Positions 18,550 through 28,756 of a DNA stretch of 64,000 nt are shown piece after piece (position 1 is the stretch's first letter; each line of letters starts with the position of its first letter). The DNA is from Zymoseptoria tritici IPO323. Its lineage: Eukaryota; Ascomycota; Dothideomycetes; Mycosphaerellales; Mycosphaerellaceae. The notes beneath the pieces are model-generated. The model was not told the origin of the DNA, made no database searches, and was given only the letters and a program-made list of their open reading frames with translations. The position numbers and the translations under genes are program-made. Location of the stretch: the NCBI RefSeq assembly GCF_000219625.1, contig NC_018218.1:2666001-2730000 (forward strand). Reading direction: 5' to 3'.

Positions 18550-21500
18550 TCATGCCTTCATCGTCTTGAGGAACCCATCAAGGTTGAATTCCTCTTCGTA
18601 CTGCTTGTCGTCCCAAAGCTCACTGAGTTCATCGAGTATGCCCTTTTTGCCCTTTTCCCTCATGTTTCCTTCTGCATCCACTGCATTGGACTCGTCGACA
18701 CCATTTGGCTCTACGCTCTCGCCGACGGCCAAGTTCGGATCAGTCTCTCCGAGGTTGAACAGGTCCAGGATCTGGTCAGTCTCCATGGTGCCTAAGCCTG
18801 CGTTCTGCTGATTCACCACTGTAGAGGCGACGTCGATTTTGAAGCGCTGGAGATTCAAGATCTTCTCTTCAAGTGTCCCACGAGTCACCAGGCGATAAAC
18901 ATTCACCACTTTCTTCTGTCCGATGCGGTGGGCGCGATCCATAGCTTGAAGATCCTTCTGCGGATTCCAATCGTGTTCCACGAAGATGACGGTGTCCGCA
19001 CCCGTCAAGTTCAAACCCAGTCCGCCGACGCTGGTGGTCAACAGAAGACAGTCGATCGAGGGATCTGAGTTGAACTTATTCACAATGTCTTGACGTTTTG
19101 AAGGTTCGATGGACCCGTCCAAGCGGGAAAAAGTCACACCGGGCAGCATTTTCTTCAAGACGGTGTCTTCGACCATGTTCAGCATCTCTTTCATCTGACA
19201 AAATATCAGTGCCCGATGCTGTGACACTGCTTGATCAGCGGTGGGGACGCCACCGTTGTCAGCGTGCTGGACACCAATACCGCAGTCGACAAGCAAATCG
19301 CGCAGCGCAGTCAGCTTTGGGGCGTGTTTGGGATCTGTCAGACTGGACTTGTCTTTGGCAAGCATGGACTGAATGTCTTCGTACGATTTGTGACCTTCTT
19401 TCATGACCATGGCCGGCGAGTTACAAAGCTTGCGCATGTACTGCAAAGCTTGGAAGATATGTTGCTTAGCTTCCTTGTCCGGATTGCCAGCCATGTCCTG
19501 CAGCGACTTCGCTTCCTTCTTGGTGAAGTCATCGAACAACTTCTTTTGCAGGTCGCTTAGATCACAGTAGTAATTTTGCAGAATCTTTGGCGGCAAGTCG
19601 TTGAGCACTTCTTCCTTCAGCCGACGGAGTAAGAATGGCAACACCTGCTTGTGAAGAGACTCGATTGCAAGTGCTCCAGCTTCCTGCTCCTTTGACGAGG
19701 ATTTGGCGAAACGGCTGGCGGCGATGGGCTTGGCGAAGCGATCCTGGAACACTTTCTCCGTGCCCAAAAATCCAGGCATGAGGAAGTCGAAGAGTGACCA
19801 GAGCTCCAACACGTTGTTCTGAATTGGCGTCCCAGAGAGAATCAGGCGATGATTGCTCGGCAGTCGCTTCACAGCCTGTGTGACCTTTGCCTTCGGGTTC
19901 TTGATCAAGTGACCTTCGTCTAGTACACAGTAGTTCCAGTTGATTGGTGTCAAGATGTCGGCATCGTTGCGAGCAATGTCGTAAGAAGTGATGACAACAT
20001 CAGCCGTTGCCAATTGGTCGCGCACCTTGCCGCGCTCGGCAGGTGGCCCAGCGTAGGCCACCGCTGTTAAGAATGGCGCGTACGTCCGGATTTCCTGCTT
20101 CCAGTGCCCGGTCAATGTCGGTGGGCAAATAATGAGGGACGGCAGGCGTCGAACGTCTGGAGCTTGGGTCTTGGCGAACTCCTCAGCGCGAAGGTGATGA
20201 TCGCTGGCAACGATGCAGAGAGTTTGCAGCGTCTTGCCCAATCCCATATCGTCACATAGCACACCATGAAGATGGTAGCGGTTCAAGAATGCCAGCCAGT
20301 TCACGCCTTCTTGCTGGTAAGACCGCAGTTCGGCCTTGATCGCAACAGGGATGTTGAATGGCTCCACCTTCTTCGGGTCGAGCATCTGCGCGATGAATTT
20401 GCGCTCTCGGTCTCTGCCCTCAAGTAACGATTGAGGCAAGCCCGGCGGATCCGGAATGCCTGCTTCCAGCGGGACCAGCTTGACCAAGGTCGCGAAGGAT
20501 GTCGTCGCGATGAGGCGCACACCTCCATCAGAATCGCTCATGCGTCCAAGGACCGGCACCAGTAGGAAAATGACATATGGCAGAATGCCATCGCCCATGA
20601 CTTGGATGAGATGATAGATGCACTCGATTGCACCTTGCCTGTGCGTGACTTCGTGGCCGTTGTTGATGGGCGGGACGACCTGTTCGACAAGCATAGTAAA
20701 GCCCTGCACGGTGATGACACTGCAAACGCTGGCAAAACACTTCGCAGCCGTGTACCGCAGTACCGCAAGTCTGCATTGAAGTGCCCTGGCAATGTATGGC
20801 AGGAGTTCCAGAACCCAAGAGTGCAACGCGGGATCGATGGTAGCGATGAGAGCGCGCAGCGTCGACAGGGCGTCCACGGCTTCTTGGCCGAGGTCAGTGT
20901 CAGGCTCGGTGATGGTCGCAGGCAGCTCGCCTGTAAAGCATTCTCGAATGGGGCCTTCGATCACAGCCTGCAGCTTCGGAACCTTTTTGAACAATTCACT
21001 TCCGAATGTTTGACAGAGTTGTTCCAGGGCATCCTTGGCTCCACGGCGTGTAATACGAGCGGCTCGCACCTCGCGTTCGTATTTGGCGACGTCAGGTCGG
21101 TCTTGAATGTCTTCGTCTTTTTGCAGTGACAAGATCGCAACTTCGCGGTCAGCATTCGGATGAAATTCGGGAGTTTCTCCAGTCTCCATGCAGCAGAATT
21201 TGACCAGATTGCCGACCACTTTCTCGACAATCTTGTGACGCTCGCTCTGGACGAATCGGCTGATCAGACCTGCGACAGCTGTGGCAGTACGATGCTGAAG
21301 ATCGAAGTTTTCTTCTTCCTTTACGCTGTCCATCACAGCTTTGATGGTCGCTTGAGGCTTCTTCGGAATGCTGTTGAAGGCGATCAGCGCAGCAGCGGCC
21401 GCTGACCGGACTCGCAAATCTGCTTGCTTCCTCGCCGCATTCGCCTCGCTGATGGCTGCCTCACAGTCCAATTTGGCTGTATTGAGCGCTTCTGCAGCAG

Positions 21501-24325
21501 TCATTCTCTGCACGGTCGACAAGCCCTTTTTGAGTCGATCATAGTCATGCGTGACAATCTTCTCGGCATCTTGGATTGAGAAGGCGTTTTTGCCGGCGTC
21601 AGGCTCGCCCTGGCAGACCACCGCGACGATGGGTAGCTTGCTTCCGGCAACATGACCATGCTCCTGGAATGCATTGAGCAATTGCTGACACTGCGCTCTT
21701 GCAATGCGAAGATAGCTTGTCAGGTCGCTATACCAGCCGGGCTTTTCATCTTCGACAAGATTTCGCAGTTCCGCAGACGCAGCATCCGCGAGGGCGTCCT
21801 GGCTGGATATGGAGGATGCAAAAGCTTCAAAAGCCATCGCCGTGAATAGCTGAGTGGAACCGTATATGGATTTCAGGTTCGGAAGCAGTATGGGTCCGAA
21901 GAAAGCCTCGCGCTGATCAGCTGGCCAAAGCGAGACTGCCTTGCCAAGAGCTCGAGTTGCAAACATCCGGCTCCGGATCATGACTTCTGGTCCAACAAGA
22001 TCAATGTCACCTTGCATCATCGCGGCATCAATATTGTGCGCTGTTGCGGGGGCCGTGGGTGGGAGAGAGGCTTCTTTCTTGTCCGACTTACGGCGCTTCT
22101 TAGCTGGCTCTCCGCCGTTCACAGGAGAAGCGCGGCGAGCACTAGCCAATGGCGCATAGGTCTGTCCAGAGGGCTTCACGAACAGTGTGGCGTCCATAGG
22201 GATAGGATGACGGCTGATCCCAATCGGGTGGGTAGTGAGGGTGGCGAGCGGGCAAGCGTGAGCCTCGAATTCTTTCCCAAATGCATACACGTCTTTCAAG
22301 GACAATGCGTCTGCAAGCGCGTTCCAAACATCGAGAGAAAGTTTGAGCACATTGTCGTTGCGCTCAACGAGCAAGTTCTGATAGACCAGGCGCAAAGCTT
22401 TGCCATTGATCCACCCTTTGGTGTCGTCGCCTTCGATGTCGATAAACGTGAGTAGTGCGCGTAGCACTGCTGAGCGCACGCTGGTGATTGTGTGCCGCAA
22501 GAAAGGATAAAGCCTGGGGACGAGCTCATCAAAGGATTGCTCAGGATCAGTGGCTGCGTTCTGCTTCATGGCAGCCAGCACTTCTGGGAAACCACAGAGC
22601 TTGGCGAGGAGGTCCATGACAGAGCCTGTGCTCGCGCTCAGATCGTCCGAAAGACTTGACAAGCACTCCCAGACCACGCTGATAAGATGTCCGAGCTCGT
22701 CTGAACGAACATTGACGAGCTCCTTGGCGACTGGAATCAGTGTTGCGGCGCTGACGGCGCGAACATCATCGTCTTGGTCTCCAAGGCCTTTGATGACGCA
22801 TTCCAACACGCCGTCCATCAAAGAACGGTCTTCGAAAAGTAGATCAGTCCGTACCGCGACGAGATAGCGCATCCCAATCATGCCACCATGGCAGGCGTGC
22901 CAGATCCGCTTCGACACCTTCAAGTCTTTTTGCATGACCAATCGATACAGAATCCGGTTGATTTCGTGAACGGACGCGGCGGGTAAATATTGCAGGACCG
23001 ATCCAAGAACTTGTCCAGCCGTCTCTCTGATCGGTGCGACTGCGTTGTCGGAGATGTAATCCGCAAAGCGATCAAGCATGAAGACGCAGCAGATGCGGCA
23101 TCCCAGATCATCCAGCCAAGCGCGGTTGAGTCGATCATTCTCTTCTCTAGTCTTGCCTGCCTGCCTGCCCGCGCCTGCGCCGTGTACTCGGACGATTTCT
23201 CGAAGTCCCATCGCCGCGCCATGCCGGATCTCCCACATTGGATCGAAGAGGTCAACGGTCAAAAACTCGCAAAGTCTTTCAAAAGGCCACTCATTGCCTT
23301 CTTCCTCGGCTTCGGTGACCAGGGCTGACTTCTCTGCCACTGGTGCACCTTTGAACTCCGAAACGACTTTGGAGTCGTCGTCGCCTCCTTTCCGGTCCAG
23401 AGAAAAGTAGTCGGCATTACCGTTACCATTTTCGTCGTTTTCTTGCTTGATTTCTTGCTTGATTTCTTGCTTCACGTCGTCCGCAGGCGTTTGCGTGAGG
23501 CCTGTGCTGCTGCGACGGACTCCAAAGTCGTACTTGAACTTCTTGTTGTCGCGCTTCAATTCTTCCTTGCGGCGTCGTTTGAGCATGTTGAGCTGACGCT
23601 TGCTCATCTCTCCGCCTGCGGGAGTCTGTGGAGTGGCATCCTCCGGACTCCGTATTGGGAGCTCATCGCTGAACTTAGAGGCCTCTGTATCGAGTTTGGG
23701 TAGAGTCGGCGCGGTGACTGATGTCGCCCTGCCTGCGATATCCTTCTCTGCCAATAGATCATCTTCGATGTACTCGCCTCCGAGGCCGAGACGTGAAGTT
23801 AGTGTCTTCTTTTGGTGAGTCAAACGTTCAGCGGCGGTCAGGCCTGCGAGTTTGAAGTCGTACTGCCTGCCGGCACTGCCCAGCAGTTCTTTGCCGTACG
23901 TCAGGATCGATTCCACGTCGAGCGTCGCCAGTTGCAGTTGGTCGAACGAGGTCGACACCGCCGACCCCTCTGTCTTGGCGGCATCCGTAACCGTGTCCAG
24001 CAGCTCATCAGGAATAGCGTTCGGGTCGTACTTCTCCGCATGCTCGACGATGCCTCCGATGGCGCGAGCAGCAGCAGTCCTGGTGTCCCACGACTGTGAA
24101 CGAAGATAAGGCACGACGCGAGTCAGAAGATTGAAGAGTTCGTCCGGGTGATTCTTTTGGACGTCGGCCAGCTGCTGTGCGGCCGTGTTCCGAATTAATT
24201 GGGTACTTCCGGTCTCCAGTAAAACGACCAGCCGGTCAAGTCTGTGGTTTTCACGTGTCAATTAGCGCGGCTTTCAGCCAGGACCATGTGAAGGCAGTGA
24301 TTTCTGCATACCGTGAAGTCGTCAT
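18550..24325 (-). CDS. MOT1: MOT1/BTAF1 Swi2/Snf2-type ATPase that removes TBP from DNA
   Basis: Exon 1 is 14 nt (24312-24325: ATG plus three codons and two bases) and exon 2 is 18550-24241; the 70-nt intron has a GTATGC donor and CAG acceptor. The 1901-residue product starts MTTSRLDRLVVLLETGSTQL, the usual Mot1 start; the unspliced frame would give an atypical MTRENH head. N-terminal HEAT repeats (TBP grip) fill the first ~1200 residues. The ATPase follows: Walker A DDMGLGKT near residue 1336, DEGH box near 1445, and C-terminal helicase motifs (TTSVGGLGLNLTGAD, DRAHRIGQ). An acidic/basic insert sits at residues ~200-310. It acts in the nucleus on TATA-binding protein with NC2. Length is normal. 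Confidence 0.96.
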
Positions 24326-24585
24326 GATCGATGCCACCGTTTAACGCCAGAAACGCCCGAAAATTCAACAACAGGCCATCGAAGTGTCGCGAGAGCGCGT
24401 GATCCTCCAGAAGAAAATATCGTCCGACTCGTGGTGTGGTTGGATCTTTCCCTTCCTCTCCTTATGCCAGCGCCGGTACAAACAACAAAAGAAGTCGTGC
24501 TGAGAGTTACGCGGGCGCATCAAGGGCGGGCTGCGCTTCACAACGATAGATCCAGTCCGGCGAGCCGGCGGTCTATATGTCTGCC

Positions 24586-24592
24586 TATAAAT
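24586..24592 (+). promoter_or_regulatory. Orphan TATA box
   Basis: TATAAAT, preceded 13 bp upstream by TATAT, in a GC-rich setting. Orientation could serve a + strand transcript starting near 24620, but no credible ORF follows. It could be chance. Confidence 0.25.
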
Positions 24593-25297
24593 CCCCTTCA
24601 TCGCGGGAATCCCTGCCGAGCTAGAGCTAATGAGTCCTAGCTCAGATCATCACTTATTGCGGGAGCACCACCTGTCCTCTCGCGAAATGCCCTTTCAAAC
24701 GGAACTCGCGACCAACGGACACCATGATTTATCTCCTTCGTTGTGCCTTCCCGTCTGCCACGGCACGCAAACATTCACTGAGTCGCTTGCAGTATGGTCC
24801 CAGGACATGCATGATTACTACCGAGCAGAGCGTAGCCAGCCCGGTGATGAATAATGGCACTCATCGTGATATGGATGCCACTATTTTATTTCTTCACCTG
24901 CTTTTCGTCATTAGTTCCGTTCACCTCAGGCCCTGCCCTGCCAACTCTCGCACGACGAATCTATGGCCAACTCAAGTCGCCTAGCACTCGTCGGAGCTAG
25001 CAAGTTGTATATCATTACGCGATGTTGCATGGCCCCGAATGCGCTGGACGTTCGACGCGCTTATGATGAGACGACCGTTGGAGTAAAGGCCGGGATCTCT
25101 GGTCCTTGCCAAACAACGTGACACTTGATCTCGAAAGAACAAGGCAGCGAGGATGCCACATTACCGATGCTTGCAACACTTGTCGGCTCTGCACATGTCG
25201 CCTATGTAGATTCCTTGGAGGCACGGTCTTTTCTCAAGGAACCTCAAAGATGCATCTACTCATCCTGTCGCAGCACATGTAAGGCGATGCGCGCAAG

Positions 25298-25339
25298 TTG
25301 GTGGACCCTTTCAGTGCAAATTGGAGGACCCTTTCAGTG
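25298..25339. repeat. Short imperfect tandem repeat
   Basis: Two 19-bp copies (TTGGTGGACCCTTTCAGTG and TTGGAGGACCCTTTCAGTG), one mismatch, period 23 bp, in noncoding DNA. Confidence 0.75.
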
Positions 25340-25952
25340 AGCTCGAGAGCTAGAGAACTCGGTTCGAGGCTAGGAGGAGCGACGCAGTGAGACAATTTAC
25401 GTAGTTTCGCGAGTCCGCCTTTGACCAAGTAGTACGCTGGACATCCACACCAAAAGAGAAGTTCGTACGACACAGGGCGAGCCGTCAGACAACACGGGCA
25501 GGTCAGTAGGACAGGCAACTTCGTGCTATTTTGACAATCCTCACATCAATATCTGAAACTGCTACTTTGTTGCATGCACTGTGAATGTGTAGCGGTGCGG
25601 AGTTGGAGCGATGACTTTTCATGTTGCTTCCCGAGCCGCAACGAGCACTCTCAAGATATGTTTCGCGGTACGAGTACGGATGTCGAAAATGAGCACATAG
25701 GCAGTAACGAGTACCATGTCCTCCATTGAAACCTATCATCTGCATCGCCATGCCCTTTCAGCTTCAGCTTTCGATCCCACGATTGATGGCGAAGTGATTG
25801 GTGTGATAGTCATGGCTTTTTGAAGTTTTGGACGTGTGACGCTATCTGAACGCCTGAACTGCGAAACCCGTAATCGAAGCCACCAAACCAGATGCAGCTT
25901 CATTCGTCATGCAGAGCCCTTTGCGTACTCCTTCGATGATGAAAACCCCACT

Positions 25953-26735
25953 CTAGTATCCGTACTGCTCCAACTGCTTCTGAACAGCCTCTGGAACCTT
26001 GGCGTTCTTCTTCGCCTCGACCAAGTTCTTCCTCGCCGCGCTCTTGCGCTCGTAGTATGCCTGGCCCTTGACCTTTCTCCTCTCCTCGAGACGGGCGACG
26101 ACGTCCTGGTATTTCCAGCCGAACTCGTGTCCGAGACGACCAACGGTGCAGTACTTGCGGCCGGGCTTGAGGCGGAGCACGCGGAGGGCTTGTGGGACGA
26201 CCATGCGCTTCTTGTGGTCGTATGGTGGTGGGACGCCCTCGAAGGTCTTCAGGCGCTCGAGTGCCTTCGCACCGCGCTCAGTCTTGTGTGGGATCATGCC
26301 GCGGACGGTACGCCAGAACATCTTGGCTGGGGCTCTGAAGTGCCATGGTCCACCACGGGTTGGGTTGAAACGGGTCTGTTTGCGGAGGAAGGCGGAGTAC
26401 TTCACTGTGCGGTGGGTTAGTGATGCTGTCTTGTCCAGGACGGTGGAAATCGGTATGCGTGGTGGGACGTACGCTTTGCGCGGAAGAACTCGCCGGAGAT
26501 GTTGAGAGCCTCGCAGCGGACGACAACAATCTTCTGGCCGTTGAGGAGCTGCTTGGCCACAGTCGAGGCCAAACGACCGAGGAGGTGGCCCTTGCCGTCA
26601 ATGACAATCTGTAGATTGAAGTGTTAGTACTTGCACATGTCTTTTGCGGAATTGTCGCGAGTATCCGGGGAGGATGCGGTGCTCGTGCAGTGGGGTTCGG
26701 ATGTGCAGACATACCACCGGCTCGAATGTCGACAT
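25953..26735 (-). CDS. RPL16: 60S ribosomal protein uL13 (Rpl16 / L13a)
   Basis: Exons 26715-26735 (7 codons), 26473-26608 and 25953-26404 encode 202 residues, starting [20 protein letters not shown]. Donors are GTATGT and GTACGT; acceptors follow CTACAG and CACAG, with a CTAAC branch in intron 2. Core uL13 signatures are present: [59 protein letters not shown] and a basic C-terminal helix rich in Lys/Ala. It binds 25S rRNA in the large subunit. Early-gene introns are typical of fungal ribosomal-protein genes and may be regulatory. Its promoter is shared divergently with the UBL-BAG gene. Confidence 0.97.
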
Positions 26736-27249
26736 CTTGCCTGTTGGTTAGTGATTGGGAGGTGTCGTGTGTGGTGAGGCCGAACGTAACTTTCGTCGCT
26801 CGAATTCGAAGGCCACACCGAGACGCTTGGCACGGCCGACGGAAGTCGATTAGCGTTGGTCGCTCCTGCCTCAGGCATCACTTACATATCGCGACGAAGA
26901 AAGTTCACCGCGCTGGCCCTACGTAACACCTCCTGCACCCCTCGTCTTGAGTTGCGATACATCCTGCGCCCACACATCTACCTGTCTCCTTGTCGCAACC
27001 GTGGCGTCCTCTACCTTCGAACAAGTGTACAGCTCTCTCGGTGCGAATATCACGACCGTGATTGAGCAAGCGATTTGGACTTTTGAGCGACTTCTGGAGT
27101 TCTTGGGCCTCAACATAACCCCACCGCCGCGAGACAATTCTACTGTAATCTCGCACTACCTGGAACTGCTTCTCGATTTCTTCCACAAGCGTTCGGTCAT
27201 CGAAAGCAGCTCGATTGCTCTAGCTGTCACCACCTTCATATTCCTCGCC
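26736..27249. promoter_or_regulatory. Divergent promoter of uL13 and UBL-BAG genes, including an in-frame extension of the latter
   Basis: 514 bp between the uL13 start and the first ATG of the BAG gene. No ATG occurs on the + strand in this interval. Yet the BAG frame stays open from at least 26947, and its last part encodes a membrane-span-like segment, so part of it may be translated from a non-AUG codon (GTG at 27001). Confidence 0.45.
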
Positions 27250-28185
27250 ATGTCGTGGTCTTCGCGCCTTGGAAACCTGGGTCGATTCTCACCCTTTACA
27301 CGCTCACCGCCGCAAGGTTCGACCAAAGTCAGTGACGCCGACTTCAGCTACATAACCGCCGAAGATCTTCGCAAACATCAAGCTGAATCGATGACCCAAC
27401 AGGCCGATTCGCCCGTGGACCACGGACCTGAACGCGATACCGATGTGCTGATTCTGCGCAACAAGAAGAAAGAGCATGCAGTACACTTTCCGGCATACAG
27501 TATTGTCAAAGGGGAGCTCACTGTGGGTCAGGTGCGCGATCAGGCTGCGAAGAAGGTCGGGTCTGATCCGCGACGGATCAAGCTGCTGTATCGGGGGAAG
27601 AACCTGAAAGATGACTCAAGGACTTGTAAGATCGAGGGCTTGCGTGACGGCGCTGAGCTGATGCTCACGGTGGCTGAAGGCATGGCTGCGGGATCAGGGA
27701 GTGATAGCGACAGCGATGATGACGTTGACGGAATCGATGGGCAAACTACAGGTGATGGCGAGGGTAAGCGTCGACGAAACCGAGGCAAGAAGTCGAAACG
27801 TCGCAAGCAGCGAGAAGAGCGCGAGGGCGTGTCCGGAAGCTCCACTCCTCAAAATGGCAGCCTGGGCGTTCCGTCGAGCCAGCAACCATCCCGCACTCAA
27901 TCACCGCGTTTGCCCGCTACAGCGCTCGAGAAGCTCAGCGAATTGCATGACAAGCTGCAAACATACATGCCCGACTGTCGAGCGTTCGAGGCATCACCTC
28001 CAGCGGAGCCGGCGAAGAGGGAATTTGAACATAAACGGCTGTCTGAGACAATATTGGCACAAGTACTCTTGAAGCTCGATGCGGTAGAGACGGAGGGAGA
28101 TGCCGAAGCAAGAAGCCGGCGGAAGGAGTTGGTCAGAGAGACGCAAGAAGTTCTGACCAGGCTGGACGCGGTGATGAAGAAATGA
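27250..28185 (+). CDS. Ubiquitin-like/BAG-domain Hsp70 co-chaperone (Snl1/BAG1-like)
   Basis: From the first ATG at 27250 the product is 311 residues (MSWSSRLGN). A ubiquitin-like domain spans about residues 65-135 (DVLILRNKKKEHAVHF, then ELTVGQVRDQAAKKVG, IKLLYRGKNLKDD). An acidic Asp/Ser run and a strongly basic KRRRNRGKKSKRRK segment follow. The C-terminal third is a BAG domain (LEKLSELHDKLQ to EVLTRLDAVMKK) that would bind the Hsp70 ATPase domain as a nucleotide-exchange factor. The frame is open at least 303 bp upstream; those codons contain SSIALAVTTFIFLAMSW immediately before and across Met1, which would make a membrane-anchored Snl1-like protein. Start position is therefore uncertain; the domain call is firm. 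Confidence 0.85.
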   Translation: MSWSSRLGNLGRFSPFTRSPPQGSTKVSDADFSYITAEDLRKHQAESMTQQADSPVDHGPERDTDVLILRNKKKEHAVHFPAYSIVKGELTVGQVRDQAAKKVGSDPRRIKLLYRGKNLKDDSRTCKIEGLRDGAELMLTVAEGMAAGSGSDSDSDDDVDGIDGQTTGDGEGKRRRNRGKKSKRRKQREEREGVSGSSTPQNGSLGVPSSQQPSRTQSPRLPATALEKLSELHDKLQTYMPDCRAFEASPPAEPAKREFEHKRLSETILAQVLLKLDAVETEGDAEARSRRKELVRETQEVLTRLDAVMKK

Positions 28186-28756
28186 TCGGGTGGAATATGA
28201 CCGGTTGTGGTATGTTTTGCTTGTTCCAGCGGACTGGTTGCATGTAGCATGGGAAGGCGTTTTGATAAGCGAGAAGTGGCCGCTGCACAACTTGTTTCTC
28301 GTCTGGACGCACCCCAGCGACTGCAGCAGTGCTCGCAAAGACACCATCTTCGAAAGCAGCAGACACGCTATCAAGGGCAGCTCTGTTGCCGACCTCCGGA
28401 TCCGCTTTAGAAAATGTTTTAAGGCGATCCGGATCCGCTCAAACCTCACCTCGGTTAACGAACCGAATCACCACAAAGCTGTTCCTCTGAGCCGCAGGGC
28501 TACCTTATTACCGCCCAGCTAGTTCTCCGCATCCTTGCACCTCATCATCATCGCATCCATAGCTGTCCGTTTCTACTATTCACCGACTGCTGCATGCTGT
28601 GCGACCTCTGAAAATATCTTTCACTCTCCTTCGGTCGCAACCCGGACACGTTTTTAATCTCGGTCCATTCAAACCGTAGACAGGAGCTGGTTGCCCCGCG
28701 TGTCACTGGCAACGATACAGAGCTTCAAGGGACCTGGTCCATATCTGCATTCCACG
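28186..28756. other. Promoter region of the acyl-CoA synthetase gene
   Basis: 571 bp between two + strand genes. It carries a duplicated palindromic CGGATCCG element and CT-rich leader sequence. No additional ORF of note. Confidence 0.45.
28395..28439. promoter_or_regulatory. Twin TCCGGATCCGCT elements (CGG-N2-CCG palindromes)
   Basis: Identical 12-mers at 28395-28406 and 28428-28439, 33 bp apart, about 320-360 bp upstream of the acyl-CoA synthetase ATG. Each contains CGGATCCG, an inverted pair of CGG triplets, the half-site type bound by Zn2Cys6 dimers. Binding is inference only. Confidence 0.35.

Larger units (their letters stand above)
24326..25952. other. 1.6-kb gene-free region between MOT1 and the uL13 gene
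   Basis: No frame longer than ~95 codons and no recognisable peptide. It contains a good TATA box (24586-24592, + strand) with no matching coding gene downstream, and an imperfect tandem repeat at 25298-25339. I found no tRNA-like fold by eye. It may hold an unannotated noncoding transcript. Confidence 0.4.

Noticed and set aside
26278..26712. 144-codon minus-strand ORF across the uL13 exons and introns
   Set aside because: It reads through both introns in a frame different from the conserved protein.
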